From NCBI GenBank assembly GCA_013151585.1, contig JAADHY010000212.1, positions 3,452 through 8,509 of the forward strand: a stretch of 5,058 nucleotides of DNA, in the 5' to 3' direction. Made by a program: the position numbers and the translations under genes. Below the pieces are notes generated by a model, which worked only from the letters and a program-made list of their open reading frames with translations, was not told the DNA's origin and ran no database searches. Positions 1 to 5,058 of the stretch are shown here, piece after piece (positions within the stretch are counted from its first letter, which is position 1; each line of letters begins with the position of its first letter). Source of the DNA: Planctomycetota bacterium (GTDB taxonomy: Bacteria > Planctomycetota > Planctomycetia > Planctomycetales > Planctomycetaceae).

Positions 1-138
1 CAGCAGCCCTCTGCCGACACGACGAGGGCGGGGCAATGAGCGATTGATTCTACTCGACCGAACTCGGAGGCGGTATCCCGCAGCGGGAGGCTTACAAGCC
101 GGTCCGTTAGCGGCCGACGCGGGCAGCACTTCGCTCAT
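1..138 (-). CDS. Possible start of a further gene, truncated by the window edge
   Basis: An ATG at 138-136 shares one base with the TGA stop (140-138) of the GH39-like gene, giving TGATG, a typical arrangement for translational coupling. The frame stays open for all 46 codons to the left edge. The visible residues begin MSEVLPASAANGPACKPPA and become arginine-rich, ending PRPRRVGRGLL. No domain, signal peptide or membrane segment can be recognised in so short a piece. Codon choice is not distinctive and includes AGA twice. One other minus frame is also open across this stretch but has no good early start. The overlap is the only real support, so this may equally be non-coding 3' sequence. Confidence 0.3.
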   Translation of the reverse strand, partial: MSEVLPASAANGPACKPPAAGYRLRVRSSRINRSLPRPRRVGRGLL

Positions 139-1928
139 CAGTCGCCAACGGGCGACCATACGAGCTCAACGAGGATTGCGCTGTACGGAGTCGTCTTCAG
201 AATCAACGTACCATCGCAAATCTGCAGATATTCGGCTGGGGAAACGGGACTTGGCCGCGCCGCGCGATGGGCGGCCAAACGCATGGGAATGCTCCGCGTG
301 AGCCGGTCGGCTGCGGCGCGCCTCGACCGGTGTCCGAGGCTCGACTTCAGCTCCGCGAACGTCCGGCGGAAGTCGGCGTCGGCCATCGGGTCACCGTGCC
401 GGGCATCCAGGACCCAAACGCCTCGAACGTGACTCGGCGCGTCCTTCAACTGAATCCGCACGGGTCTCTCGGCCGCCTTAAGTTCTCGTTTGTGAATGGC
501 AAAATCGCGCCGAGCTTGTTCCCAGGCTGCCCGGTCCTTTGAACGAACCCCCAATCGCTCGATTGGCAGGCGGCCGCTCAAGTACCGCCGGACTTGCCCC
601 TTCCGGTTCTTGAGAACAGACATGTCTACGTTGGAGTAGTCGAGGAATTTACGAGTCCGGTCCTGGATCTTCCCGAACGCATTGGCTGCCAGCAGCCAGC
701 CGCGGTCCTCCCGGCGGCTCGCGAACAAAGTGAGATTCCACGGAGCGGCACGCCGCTCGACCGGAAGTGCCGGAAGATCGGCCGCGGTGCGCATCATCTG
801 CATGGCTTGAAAGACGGGTTTCGGAGCGCCGTTCAAAGTGAAGATCCCTGCCGACTCGCCCCGAAAATCCTCTCTCGCTTCCCACTTGCCGTCTTGCAGC
901 ATCAAGAACTGCGAGTGCGTCAGATGCGTACGAGTAAGCGCTGTCGTCACGGCCACGAAGTACGCTCCGTTGGCGCAACTGTCAAGAAACCGATCGGGCG
1001 GCAACGTGTAGTTCCATTCCGACAGAATCAACTCGGCATCGCCGAATCCATACCGACCCGCCAGACGCCGCACGCGATCGGAGAACTCGAAAGCCTCCTG
1101 GTCAGTGGGATAGCCGACGTAGTCGTGCCACGACAGCAAATCGGGCCGGAAACCGACGCGCCGGCACGCTTCGAACTCCAGTCGAAATCGTTCCAGCGTG
1201 CGCCGTCCGATGTGAGTCTCCCCCGGCCCTCCGATCCGAATACCACGAGGCAGCTCTCTTCGCAGCTCCCGTCCCGCCTCGGCGTAGAACTTGGCGAACG
1301 GTTGCGGGTCGACGTACCAACGCCCCGGCATGGCCGGCTCGTTCCAGATCTCCACATGCGTCAGCGGCACACCAGCATCGATCATCGCTCGAGCGTGCCT
1401 CGCAAACTGCCGGGCCCACTCGCGGGGATTCCGCGGTTCCTTGCTCTCCCGATCCGGTCGGGAATCGGCCTTGCGCGGGTAATTCCTTGGAAGGCCGACG
1501 CCACACAGCATGACGCGCATTCCCGCCTTACGAGCTTCGAGCCCCGCGGCAATGTGCTGTCGGCCGAACGGCGCGATGTCGAACATGACCCACAACCGCA
1601 CCAAACCGCGGTCGGGGCGCAGGTATTTCCGGTATGCATCCCACGTGCCCGGCCACGCATTGTTGTAATCGTTTAGACCGACCAGAAGCCCCGGCGGTAC
1701 GGCGGTCGTCTTCGCCGAGAAATCGACGCGGAAATCGACGGGGGATCGTCCGGGCGCCTGCGGCAGCGACCGGAGTCGCACCTCGCCACCGTCGGACAAA
1801 CGGGGCAAGTCGGGCAGCCGAGACGACCAGCGCCGAAGCTGTTCTGAATGCTCATTCGCGAGAACACCGCTTGCCCACACGATGCCTGTAACAACCATGG
1901 CGGCTGCCAGCGAGTGCCGCATCGCCAT
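138..1928 (-). CDS. Exported GH39-like (clan GH-A) glycoside hydrolase
   Basis: Retaining glycosidase-like protein of 596 residues from the chosen ATG. Residues 1-24 look like a signal peptide (MAMRHS, then a hydrophobic stretch ending GVLA before NEHSEQ). A TIM-barrel region follows, about residues 78-370. IWNEP puts the presumed acid/base at Glu197; LSEWN puts the presumed nucleophile at Glu304. The 107-residue spacing suits GH39. Other clan GH-A signs are IGGPG (232-236) and SWHDY (His268). NGAPKPVF (about 366-373) matches the usual exit from the barrel into the C-terminal beta-sandwich, which closes with TPYSAILVEL. The sandwich carries a long Lys/Arg-rich insertion near 421-485. Known GH39 members include beta-xylosidases and alpha-L-iduronidases; the substrate cannot be read here. 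The ATG at 1928 gives the cleanest signal peptide. Alternatives are ATG 1970 and GTG 1991 (strong purine tract upstream) or GTG 2015. It follows the nucleoside-hydrolase-like gene by 126 bases, probably in one transcript. Confidence 0.85.
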   Translation of the reverse strand: MAMRHSLAAAMVVTGIVWASGVLANEHSEQLRRWSSRLPDLPRLSDGGEVRLRSLPQAPGRSPVDFRVDFSAKTTAVPPGLLVGLNDYNNAWPGTWDAYRKYLRPDRGLVRLWVMFDIAPFGRQHIAAGLEARKAGMRVMLCGVGLPRNYPRKADSRPDRESKEPRNPREWARQFARHARAMIDAGVPLTHVEIWNEPAMPGRWYVDPQPFAKFYAEAGRELRRELPRGIRIGGPGETHIGRRTLERFRLEFEACRRVGFRPDLLSWHDYVGYPTDQEAFEFSDRVRRLAGRYGFGDAELILSEWNYTLPPDRFLDSCANGAYFVAVTTALTRTHLTHSQFLMLQDGKWEAREDFRGESAGIFTLNGAPKPVFQAMQMMRTAADLPALPVERRAAPWNLTLFASRREDRGWLLAANAFGKIQDRTRKFLDYSNVDMSVLKNRKGQVRRYLSGRLPIERLGVRSKDRAAWEQARRDFAIHKRELKAAERPVRIQLKDAPSHVRGVWVLDARHGDPMADADFRRTFAELKSSLGHRSRRAAADRLTRSIPMRLAAHRAARPSPVSPAEYLQICDGTLILKTTPYSAILVELVWSPVGD

Positions 1929-1936
1929 TTCGCCAA

Positions 1937-1942
1937 CCTTCC
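1937..1942 (-). promoter_or_regulatory. Weak ribosome binding site for the GH39-like gene
   Basis: The minus strand reads GGAAGG, then 8 bases, then the ATG at 1928. This is an imperfect Shine-Dalgarno match at a normal distance and favours the 1928 start together with the signal peptide. A small GGCC-GTTT-GGCC hairpin (1943-1954) lies directly upstream. A competing, stronger tract, GGGGGGAGG at 1998-2006, stands 6 bases before an in-frame GTG at 1991. Confidence 0.35.
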
Positions 1943-2054
1943 GGCCAAACGGCCTTTCACTCTGTTCCATCCAAGACTCGTCCCAAGACACCTCGGCCCT
2001 CCCCCCATTAAACACCGGAACTGCGATCGGGTGTCTGTCGAGTTTCGGGTGGGC

Positions 2055-3254
2055 CTATTGCTTCTTGGTCGCCGAGGGATGAAACGAGAGATAGAGCGCG
2101 GGAATCGCTTCGCGACACGCCTGTTCGTATGATTTCGGATCGCCGCGTTCGTAAATGAAGAAGTTGGTCGGCCCATCGGTGAATTCAAACGTAAACGCTC
2201 CGTTGTCTCGCACCTTTACGCGGCACGGCCGCAGGGTTTCGGGAATCACCTGATCGCTCGGTCGGACTTGGCCGGACGGGCGGAAACGAAACGGGCCGCC
2301 GCCGCGACGAACCAGTCGCCTGCCGGAAACCTGGGCCCACACGGCCGTTTCCCATACCTTGTGCCGGCGTGTGTACGCGCTCCGATCGAAGTCGACCGGC
2401 CAGTCCTCATCCATCGCTCGCAGGAAGTCGGCTCGCGATTTACGTTCCAAAGCGAAACACAGATAACGCCGGAGTCTCGGTTCCATCCGTTTCACGAACG
2501 CCAGGTCGGGCAGGCACCAATACGTATTGTGACGGCTGTAAGCGAACGGACCGTCTTTGGTGGCGCAGGGATAGATGGCGATGGGCAAATCCGAGCGGAG
2601 AAGGCGAACGATGGCATTGGGATCGAGAAGCACGTTCCATTCCAGGAACGCCGGTGAGTCGGCGCCGGCACAGAGATGAATCCGGCGGACTTTGGCTCGC
2701 ATCAGATTCGGGGCGCGGTTGAACGCCGCAGCAATGGCACGGGCTGAACCGAACGAGACGATCTGAACCCGCTGCTTGCTCTTCCGCAATGTTTCGAGAA
2801 TCAGCTCGATGCCGGTCTGCTGAAACGTCGGAACATCGCGCATCGGATCGTCCGGCGAGCGCATCGCGCGGAACGGACCGACTCCGAAAGGAACGTTGCG
2901 ATCGAAAATGTAGTTGAGCTGAGTTACCGGAATGATGCCCGCATCACGAGGGCCCGTGGGATCGGGATGCATGTTGGGGTGGTCGGCAACCGGTTTGCGA
3001 AACGCTTCGGTGCAATCGAGCACGACGGCCCTCAGCTCGATCTCCGGCAGCGCATAGGCCGTCACCAGATCGAAGTTGTCGCCCACATCCTGCGGCGGAT
3101 GATAAAGGTCCGTCACATCGATCACGGGCACGCGCACGGCTGCGTCGGCCGGAAAGCCGGACGCCGCCTCATCGGCCCCGGCCGCGCCCCTGCCGCTTAA
3201 CGGCAACAGCAACCCCAACACCAGCCAGATGGCACAATCGCGATTGGCCAGCAT
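2055..3254 (-). CDS. Exported nucleoside-hydrolase-like (IUNH superfamily) protein
   Basis: 399 residues. Residues 1 to about 27 form a signal peptide (hydrophobic LVLGLLLPLS, then an alanine/glycine-rich cleavage region before DEA). The rest resembles the inosine-uridine nucleoside hydrolase fold, which cleaves ribosidic N-glycosidic bonds using a calcium ion. VIDVTDLYHPPQDVGDNFDL (44-63) occupies the place of the family's N-terminal DxDxxxDD metal motif, with Asp46, 49, 56, 59 and 62. VQIVSFGSARAIAAAFN (163-179) matches the conserved strand-helix 'GPLTNLA' region, and IHLCAGA the following glycine motif. LEWNVLLDPNA (204-214) matches the family's ExN...DPxA motif, with Glu205 and Asn207 as probable ligand residues. 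The usual C-terminal His-Asp calcium ligand is not obvious; HKVWETA (298-304) may occupy that position. Substrate use is therefore uncertain, and it may act on something other than nucleosides. The ATG start is supported by a GGGAG site 10 bases upstream. It is followed by the GH39-like gene on the same strand. Confidence 0.82.
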   Translation of the reverse strand: MLANRDCAIWLVLGLLLPLSGRGAAGADEAASGFPADAAVRVPVIDVTDLYHPPQDVGDNFDLVTAYALPEIELRAVVLDCTEAFRKPVADHPNMHPDPTGPRDAGIIPVTQLNYIFDRNVPFGVGPFRAMRSPDDPMRDVPTFQQTGIELILETLRKSKQRVQIVSFGSARAIAAAFNRAPNLMRAKVRRIHLCAGADSPAFLEWNVLLDPNAIVRLLRSDLPIAIYPCATKDGPFAYSRHNTYWCLPDLAFVKRMEPRLRRYLCFALERKSRADFLRAMDEDWPVDFDRSAYTRRHKVWETAVWAQVSGRRLVRRGGGPFRFRPSGQVRPSDQVIPETLRPCRVKVRDNGAFTFEFTDGPTNFFIYERGDPKSYEQACREAIPALYLSFHPSATKKQ

Positions 3255-3264
3255 TTCAGAAAAT

Positions 3265-3269
3265 CTCCC
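3265..3269 (-). promoter_or_regulatory. Ribosome binding site for the nucleoside-hydrolase-like gene
   Basis: GGGAG on the minus strand, separated from the ATG at 3254 by the 10-base AT-rich spacer ATTTTCTGAA. The spacing is slightly long, but this is the best purine tract near a start in the window, and it fits the start that produces the signal peptide. Confidence 0.45.
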
Positions 3270-3363
3270 GAGAATTCACTTGGCGGAAAAGGCGGCGGCG
3301 TGATTGCCGGATACACGCCCAAGACGAGACAGAGGCATATCGCAGTTTACAACGGCTTGGATA

Positions 3364-3399
3364 CGTTGCACACAAACCGCCCGAATTTCGCTTGCAACG
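3364..3399. repeat. Inverted repeat, 7-bp arms, upstream of the nucleoside-hydrolase-like gene
   Basis: CGTTGCA at 3364-3370 is matched by its exact complement TGCAACG at 3393-3399, separated by 22 bases. It lies about 110 bases before the ATG at 3254. It could be an operator or a hairpin in the 5' leader, but arms of this length can occur by chance. Confidence 0.3.
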
Positions 3400-3430
3400 C
3401 CGACGTACATCCAATTGGGGACCGGAGCGG

Positions 3431-3464
3431 TCACGTAACCTTGCTTGCCTGAATGCTCGCGTGA
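3431..3464. repeat. Short inverted repeat abutting the nested stem-loop
   Basis: TCACG (3431-3435) pairs with CGTGA (3460-3464) around a 24-base loop. Its arm ends exactly where the outer arm of the 3465-3520 stem-loop begins, so the two could stack. A second small hairpin, GACCG-GAG-CGGTC (3420-3432), overlaps its other end by two bases. Each is weak alone; the adjacency is the reason to list it. Confidence 0.3.
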
Positions 3465-3520
3465 ATCGGGTCGGTTAAGCCGAATTGCTTTGTTTTCCCC
3501 CGGCTTTCAGATCGACCGAT
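3465..3520 (-). other. Nested stem-loop, 14 bp
   Basis: Read on the minus strand, ATCGGTCG (3520-3513) pairs with CGACCCGAT (3473-3465) through 8 base pairs and a single bulged C. Inside it, after a 6 x 3 base internal loop, AAGCCG (3506-3501) pairs with CGGCTT (3482-3477) around an 18-base, purine-rich loop. The nesting of two independent helices on one axis suggests a folded RNA rather than scattered chance repeats. The transcribed strand is assumed to be the coding strand of the neighbours. Confidence 0.45.
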
Positions 3521-3536
3521 AAATACTTGGAGAAAT

Positions 3537-3554
3537 GCGGGGGATACTGCCCGC
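3537..3554 (-). terminator. Weak terminator-like hairpin
   Basis: On the minus strand GCGGG (3554-3550) pairs with CCCGC (3541-3537) around an 8-base loop and is followed by ATTTCTCC. It sits shortly after the larger hairpin downstream of the unknown secreted protein gene. The following run is only modestly T-rich, so an intrinsic terminator is possible but not shown. Confidence 0.25.
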
Positions 3555-3558
3555 CCTA

Positions 3559-3611
3559 GATTCTGAGCCATACAGCCGATTTCAGGACTGCTGTCGATGG
3601 CGTCAAGAATC
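3559..3611 (-). other. Long bulged stem-loop just after a stop codon
   Basis: Ten bases after the TAG at 3624-3622, the minus strand folds as GATTCT-T-GA-C-GCCAT-CG-ACAGC, a 13-base loop, then GCTGT-ATGGC-TC-AGAATC. That gives 18 base pairs, with all unpaired stem bases (T, C and CG) on the 5' arm. It is the strongest secondary structure I found in the window. No T-tract follows, so it is not a textbook rho-independent terminator. It could be a 3' stabilising or processing hairpin, part of a larger structured RNA, or a decayed inverted repeat. Confidence 0.55.
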
Positions 3612-3621
3612 CACGTCTCCT

Positions 3622-4731
3622 CTATTCCTCTCCGGGCAGTTTTTTGATCAGATGGGCGCCGCGTACGTAGGCGACGAAGTGTTTGCCCCAGTGCGGCACG
3701 CGTCGATCGAACGGGGGCGGGTAGAAGATCGCGATCGTCGCTCGGTTCCAGGGAGCGAACCGCTCGTGCCGGATCGGTTGGCTGAACCAAGGATGATTGA
3801 TTTCGGCTCCGATCATCCACGAATACGCCAGATCGTAATCCCAGTCGAAATCCCATTCATTGAACGTGACGATGTTCCGTCGGTAACCACTGGCCAAAGC
3901 AATCCACGGTGTCACTTCGGCAACACCGTGCTGATCGGCGTTTTTCACCGTCCGGCGAAAGGTCTCGCGCGTGTTACCAATCTCCGGCAAGCAATAGAGC
4001 GAACACGCGAAAAACTTGCCCTTCTCCTTCAACGTGAACCAGCCTCCGCCTTCGGTCCAGCCGCTCTCTGACGCGGCTGGCGAGATGGCGCCGCGTGCGT
4101 ACCATTCGATGCGCGCCTTGGGGAAAAACTGCTGGACGATGGCATATACCGCGTCGTATTTTGCCGTGATCGCGTCGTTCCATGCCGGATCGTTTTCGCG
4201 AACGTGGAAACGTTCGGTATTGAGCATTACGCAGGTCACGGGGATGTCGGTCCCGTGGCGGCGGTTGGCAGCCCGCAATTCCGCCCGGATCGTCTCCATC
4301 CGTTCGCGCAAATATTCGAGTTCCGCGTGATGGGTCGGGCCCGTATCCGTCGGCGGCAGACCTTTACCGAAACGGTGGTGCCACGGTGAGTAGTTCACAC
4401 CAATCGTGGCGGGAATCTTCGGCCGGGTTTCATTCACGCGTTTGCATAGCGCCACGGCCTGATCCACTTCCTTCCGGTTATGCCACTCACCGGAAAGGGA
4501 CGCCGCATGCGTGATCCTCACGTATTCGTACAGCAGTTGCTCAGGCGTCGTTTTGAAATCCAACGGATAGGAGTAATGCACCTTCGGCAGCGGTTTGAGT
4601 TCGCGCAGCCAAGCCGTAATAGACTTGTGCGAGGGCGCCCCATCGGCGAAGACGCCGGAAAGGCTTTGCAGCAAAGTCACTGCCGCTCGCAGAACCAAAT
4701 GCCGTGTCATGATATGTCGGGCAACTCGCAT
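3622..4731 (-). CDS. Secreted protein of unknown family, TIM-barrel-like
   Basis: I do not recognise this family. From the ATG at 4731 the product is 369 residues. Residues 1-29 look like a signal peptide (MRVARHIMTRH, then hydrophobic LVLRAAVTLLQSLSGVFA before DGAP). The mature part reads like a soluble alpha/beta barrel. A hydrophobic strand CVML leads into NTERF with Glu173 at its end, like an acid/base position in barrel glycosidases. IEWYARG (208-214) follows, then AEVTPWIALASGYRR (Glu272), and NEWDFDWDYD (291-300), dense in Glu/Asp and Trp, then GAEIN (Glu310). Aromatic-rich stretches (NYSPWHHRFG, GWFTLKEKG) could line a sugar-binding cleft. A glycosidase-like role is inference from these features and from the neighbours. 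Alternative starts are GTG 4776 and ATG 4710. None has a good ribosome site; 4731 and 4710 leave a sensible signal peptide, whereas GTG adds a charged N-terminal tail. A strong hairpin follows the stop. Confidence 0.8.
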   Translation of the reverse strand: MRVARHIMTRHLVLRAAVTLLQSLSGVFADGAPSHKSITAWLRELKPLPKVHYSYPLDFKTTPEQLLYEYVRITHAASLSGEWHNRKEVDQAVALCKRVNETRPKIPATIGVNYSPWHHRFGKGLPPTDTGPTHHAELEYLRERMETIRAELRAANRRHGTDIPVTCVMLNTERFHVRENDPAWNDAITAKYDAVYAIVQQFFPKARIEWYARGAISPAASESGWTEGGGWFTLKEKGKFFACSLYCLPEIGNTRETFRRTVKNADQHGVAEVTPWIALASGYRRNIVTFNEWDFDWDYDLAYSWMIGAEINHPWFSQPIRHERFAPWNRATIAIFYPPPFDRRVPHWGKHFVAYVRGAHLIKKLPGEE

Positions 4732-4793
4732 GGAACAACGTCTTTGATCGAAATCCCGTCTGTCAAAATGTTTCACGGGGCCTGAAAGGCGTA

Positions 4794-4834
4794 GCCAAGC
4801 GGGTGATACACGCCGTGTGCCGCGCTCCCGTGGC
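4794..4834 (-). other. Small imperfect hairpin between genes
   Basis: On the minus strand GCC-A-CGGG pairs with CCCG-CTT-GGC, and an inner ACAC-GGC-GTGT sits inside. It lies about 33 bases after the TGA of the truncated right-edge gene, in the 135-base gap before the unknown secreted protein. There is no T-tract. It could slow or end transcription of the upstream gene, but the match is modest. The rest of 4732-4866 shows no convincing promoter. Confidence 0.2.
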
Positions 4835-4866
4835 TCCGCAGTGGGCCTCTTCGCAGAGTCGCACGC

Positions 4867-5058
4867 TCAAGATCGATGTCGACCGCCATTCGTGTTGCTG
4901 TCAGGGCAGTAGCGTAGCAGCCGCAGCGAGCGCCCGGGAAGGTTCCACTGCCTTGCGGGTGCAGCGGTTGGAACGTCTGTGGGAAGGTACGCATCGGCCG
5001 TATGAATCTGTTGCGGCGACTGGTTGTAGTTGGCCAGAACGAGGTAGAGTTCACGGTT
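4867..5058 (-). CDS. C-terminal end of an enzyme-like protein, start outside the window
   Basis: Reading from the right edge, codon by codon, the minus strand gives NRELYLVLANYNQSPQQIHT and continues to a TGA at 4869-4867, 63 codons in all. No start codon is needed because the gene enters from outside. The pattern is protein-like: a hydrophobic strand LYLVLANY, then TADAYLPTD, then WNLPGRSLRLLR as a closing strand. This resembles the last beta-strands of the C-terminal sandwich found in many glycosidases and related secreted enzymes, where W-x-L-x-x-RSL-x-x-LR is a common ending. The last 15 or so residues are polar and probably a loose tail. An overlapping minus frame (4773-5054) has a start codon but an unnatural, arginine- and threonine-rich composition, so I prefer this one. 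The family cannot be set from the tail alone. Confidence 0.65.
   Translation of the reverse strand, partial: NRELYLVLANYNQSPQQIHTADAYLPTDVPTAAPARQWNLPGRSLRLLRYCPDSNTNGGRHRS

Larger units (their letters stand above)
3255..3621. other. Intergenic region rich in inverted repeats
   Basis: This 367-base gap separates the stop of the unknown secreted protein (TAG at 3622-3624) from the start of the nucleoside-hydrolase-like gene. The half next to the upstream gene (3420-3611) holds a run of nearly abutting inverted repeats: 3559-3611, 3537-3554, 3465-3520, 3431-3464 and 3420-3432. A further repeat lies at 3364-3399. I found no sigma-70-like -35/-10 pair that I would defend, although a promoter for the two downstream genes would be expected here. 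One small open frame (3431-3571, minus, 46 codons) crosses the structured part. The 100 bases nearest the start (3255-3360) show only the ribosome binding site. Confidence 0.6.

Noticed and set aside
76..88. Small hairpin TCCCG-CAG-CGGGA as a terminator after the GH39-like gene
   Set aside because: Only 5 bp, no T-tract, and it lies inside a frame that may be coding.
594..1676. A 360-codon open frame on the plus strand opposite the GH39-like gene
   Set aside because: The minus strand here encodes both catalytic glutamates and the barrel motifs in one continuous frame. The plus frame shows no domain and has the composition typical of antisense shadows in GC-rich coding DNA.
1986..2036. 7-bp inverted repeat AGACACC/GGTGTCT in the gap before the GH39-like gene
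   Set aside because: The arms are 37 bases apart with nothing paired between them and no extension; chance is a sufficient explanation.
3431..3856. A 141-codon minus-strand frame spanning the end of the unknown secreted protein and the gap
   Set aside because: Its first two thirds are a shadow of the 3622-4731 gene in another frame. Only the 46-codon part after 3571 is independent, and that is reported separately.
4761..4766. A perfect TTGACA on the minus strand upstream of the unknown secreted protein
   Set aside because: No -10-like hexamer follows at 16-18 bases (AGACGT and neighbours only), and it would place the transcript start at or past the chosen ATG.
4773..5054. A minus-strand open frame of 93 codons with a start codon at the right edge
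   Set aside because: It overlaps the better 4867-5058 frame, is rich in Thr/Arg/Gly without strand or helix patterning, and runs into the start of the next gene.
1..5058. Mobile elements, CRISPR arrays, tRNA or rRNA genes
   Set aside because: No direct-repeat arrays, transposase-like products, terminal repeats or recognisable tRNA/rRNA segments were seen by eye.

Overview
The window looks like a bacterial chromosomal segment of moderately high GC, most likely from a planctomycete (Pirellulales-like). That guess rests on the style of the encoded proteins: exported, weakly characterised sugar-active enzymes, arginine-rich, with poor Shine-Dalgarno signals and ambiguous starts. It is an inference by eye and was not checked by a search. 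No tRNA, rRNA, CRISPR, transposase or integrase signal was seen.

Every convincing gene is on the minus strand, so transcription runs from right to left. (1) At the right edge, 4867-5058 holds the last 63 codons of a gene whose start lies outside the window; its tail resembles the C-terminal beta-sandwich of a carbohydrate-active enzyme. (2) 3622-4731 encodes a secreted protein of about 369 residues from a family I do not recognise, with TIM-barrel-like features and candidate catalytic acids. (3) A 367-base gap (3255-3621) is unusually rich in inverted repeats. It includes an 18-bp bulged hairpin just after gene 2's stop and a nested 14-bp stem-loop next to it. (4) 2055-3254 encodes an exported nucleoside-hydrolase-like protein with an altered metal-site motif. 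(5) 138-1928 encodes an exported clan GH-A, GH39-like glycoside hydrolase with both catalytic glutamates. (6) At the left edge an ATG overlaps the stop of the GH39-like gene (TGATG) and stays open for 46 codons to the window edge; this may be the start of a further gene.

The three complete products each begin with a signal-peptide-like segment, and two resemble glycosidase or N-glycosidase folds. The simplest reading is a small co-oriented cluster for extracytoplasmic breakdown of a sugar-containing substrate. No SusC/SusD, sulfatase, transporter or regulator is visible here, so the substrate cannot be named. The 2055-3254 and 138-1928 genes are likely co-transcribed. The structured gap before 2055-3254 probably separates that unit from the upstream genes or carries a transcript-processing or regulatory element.
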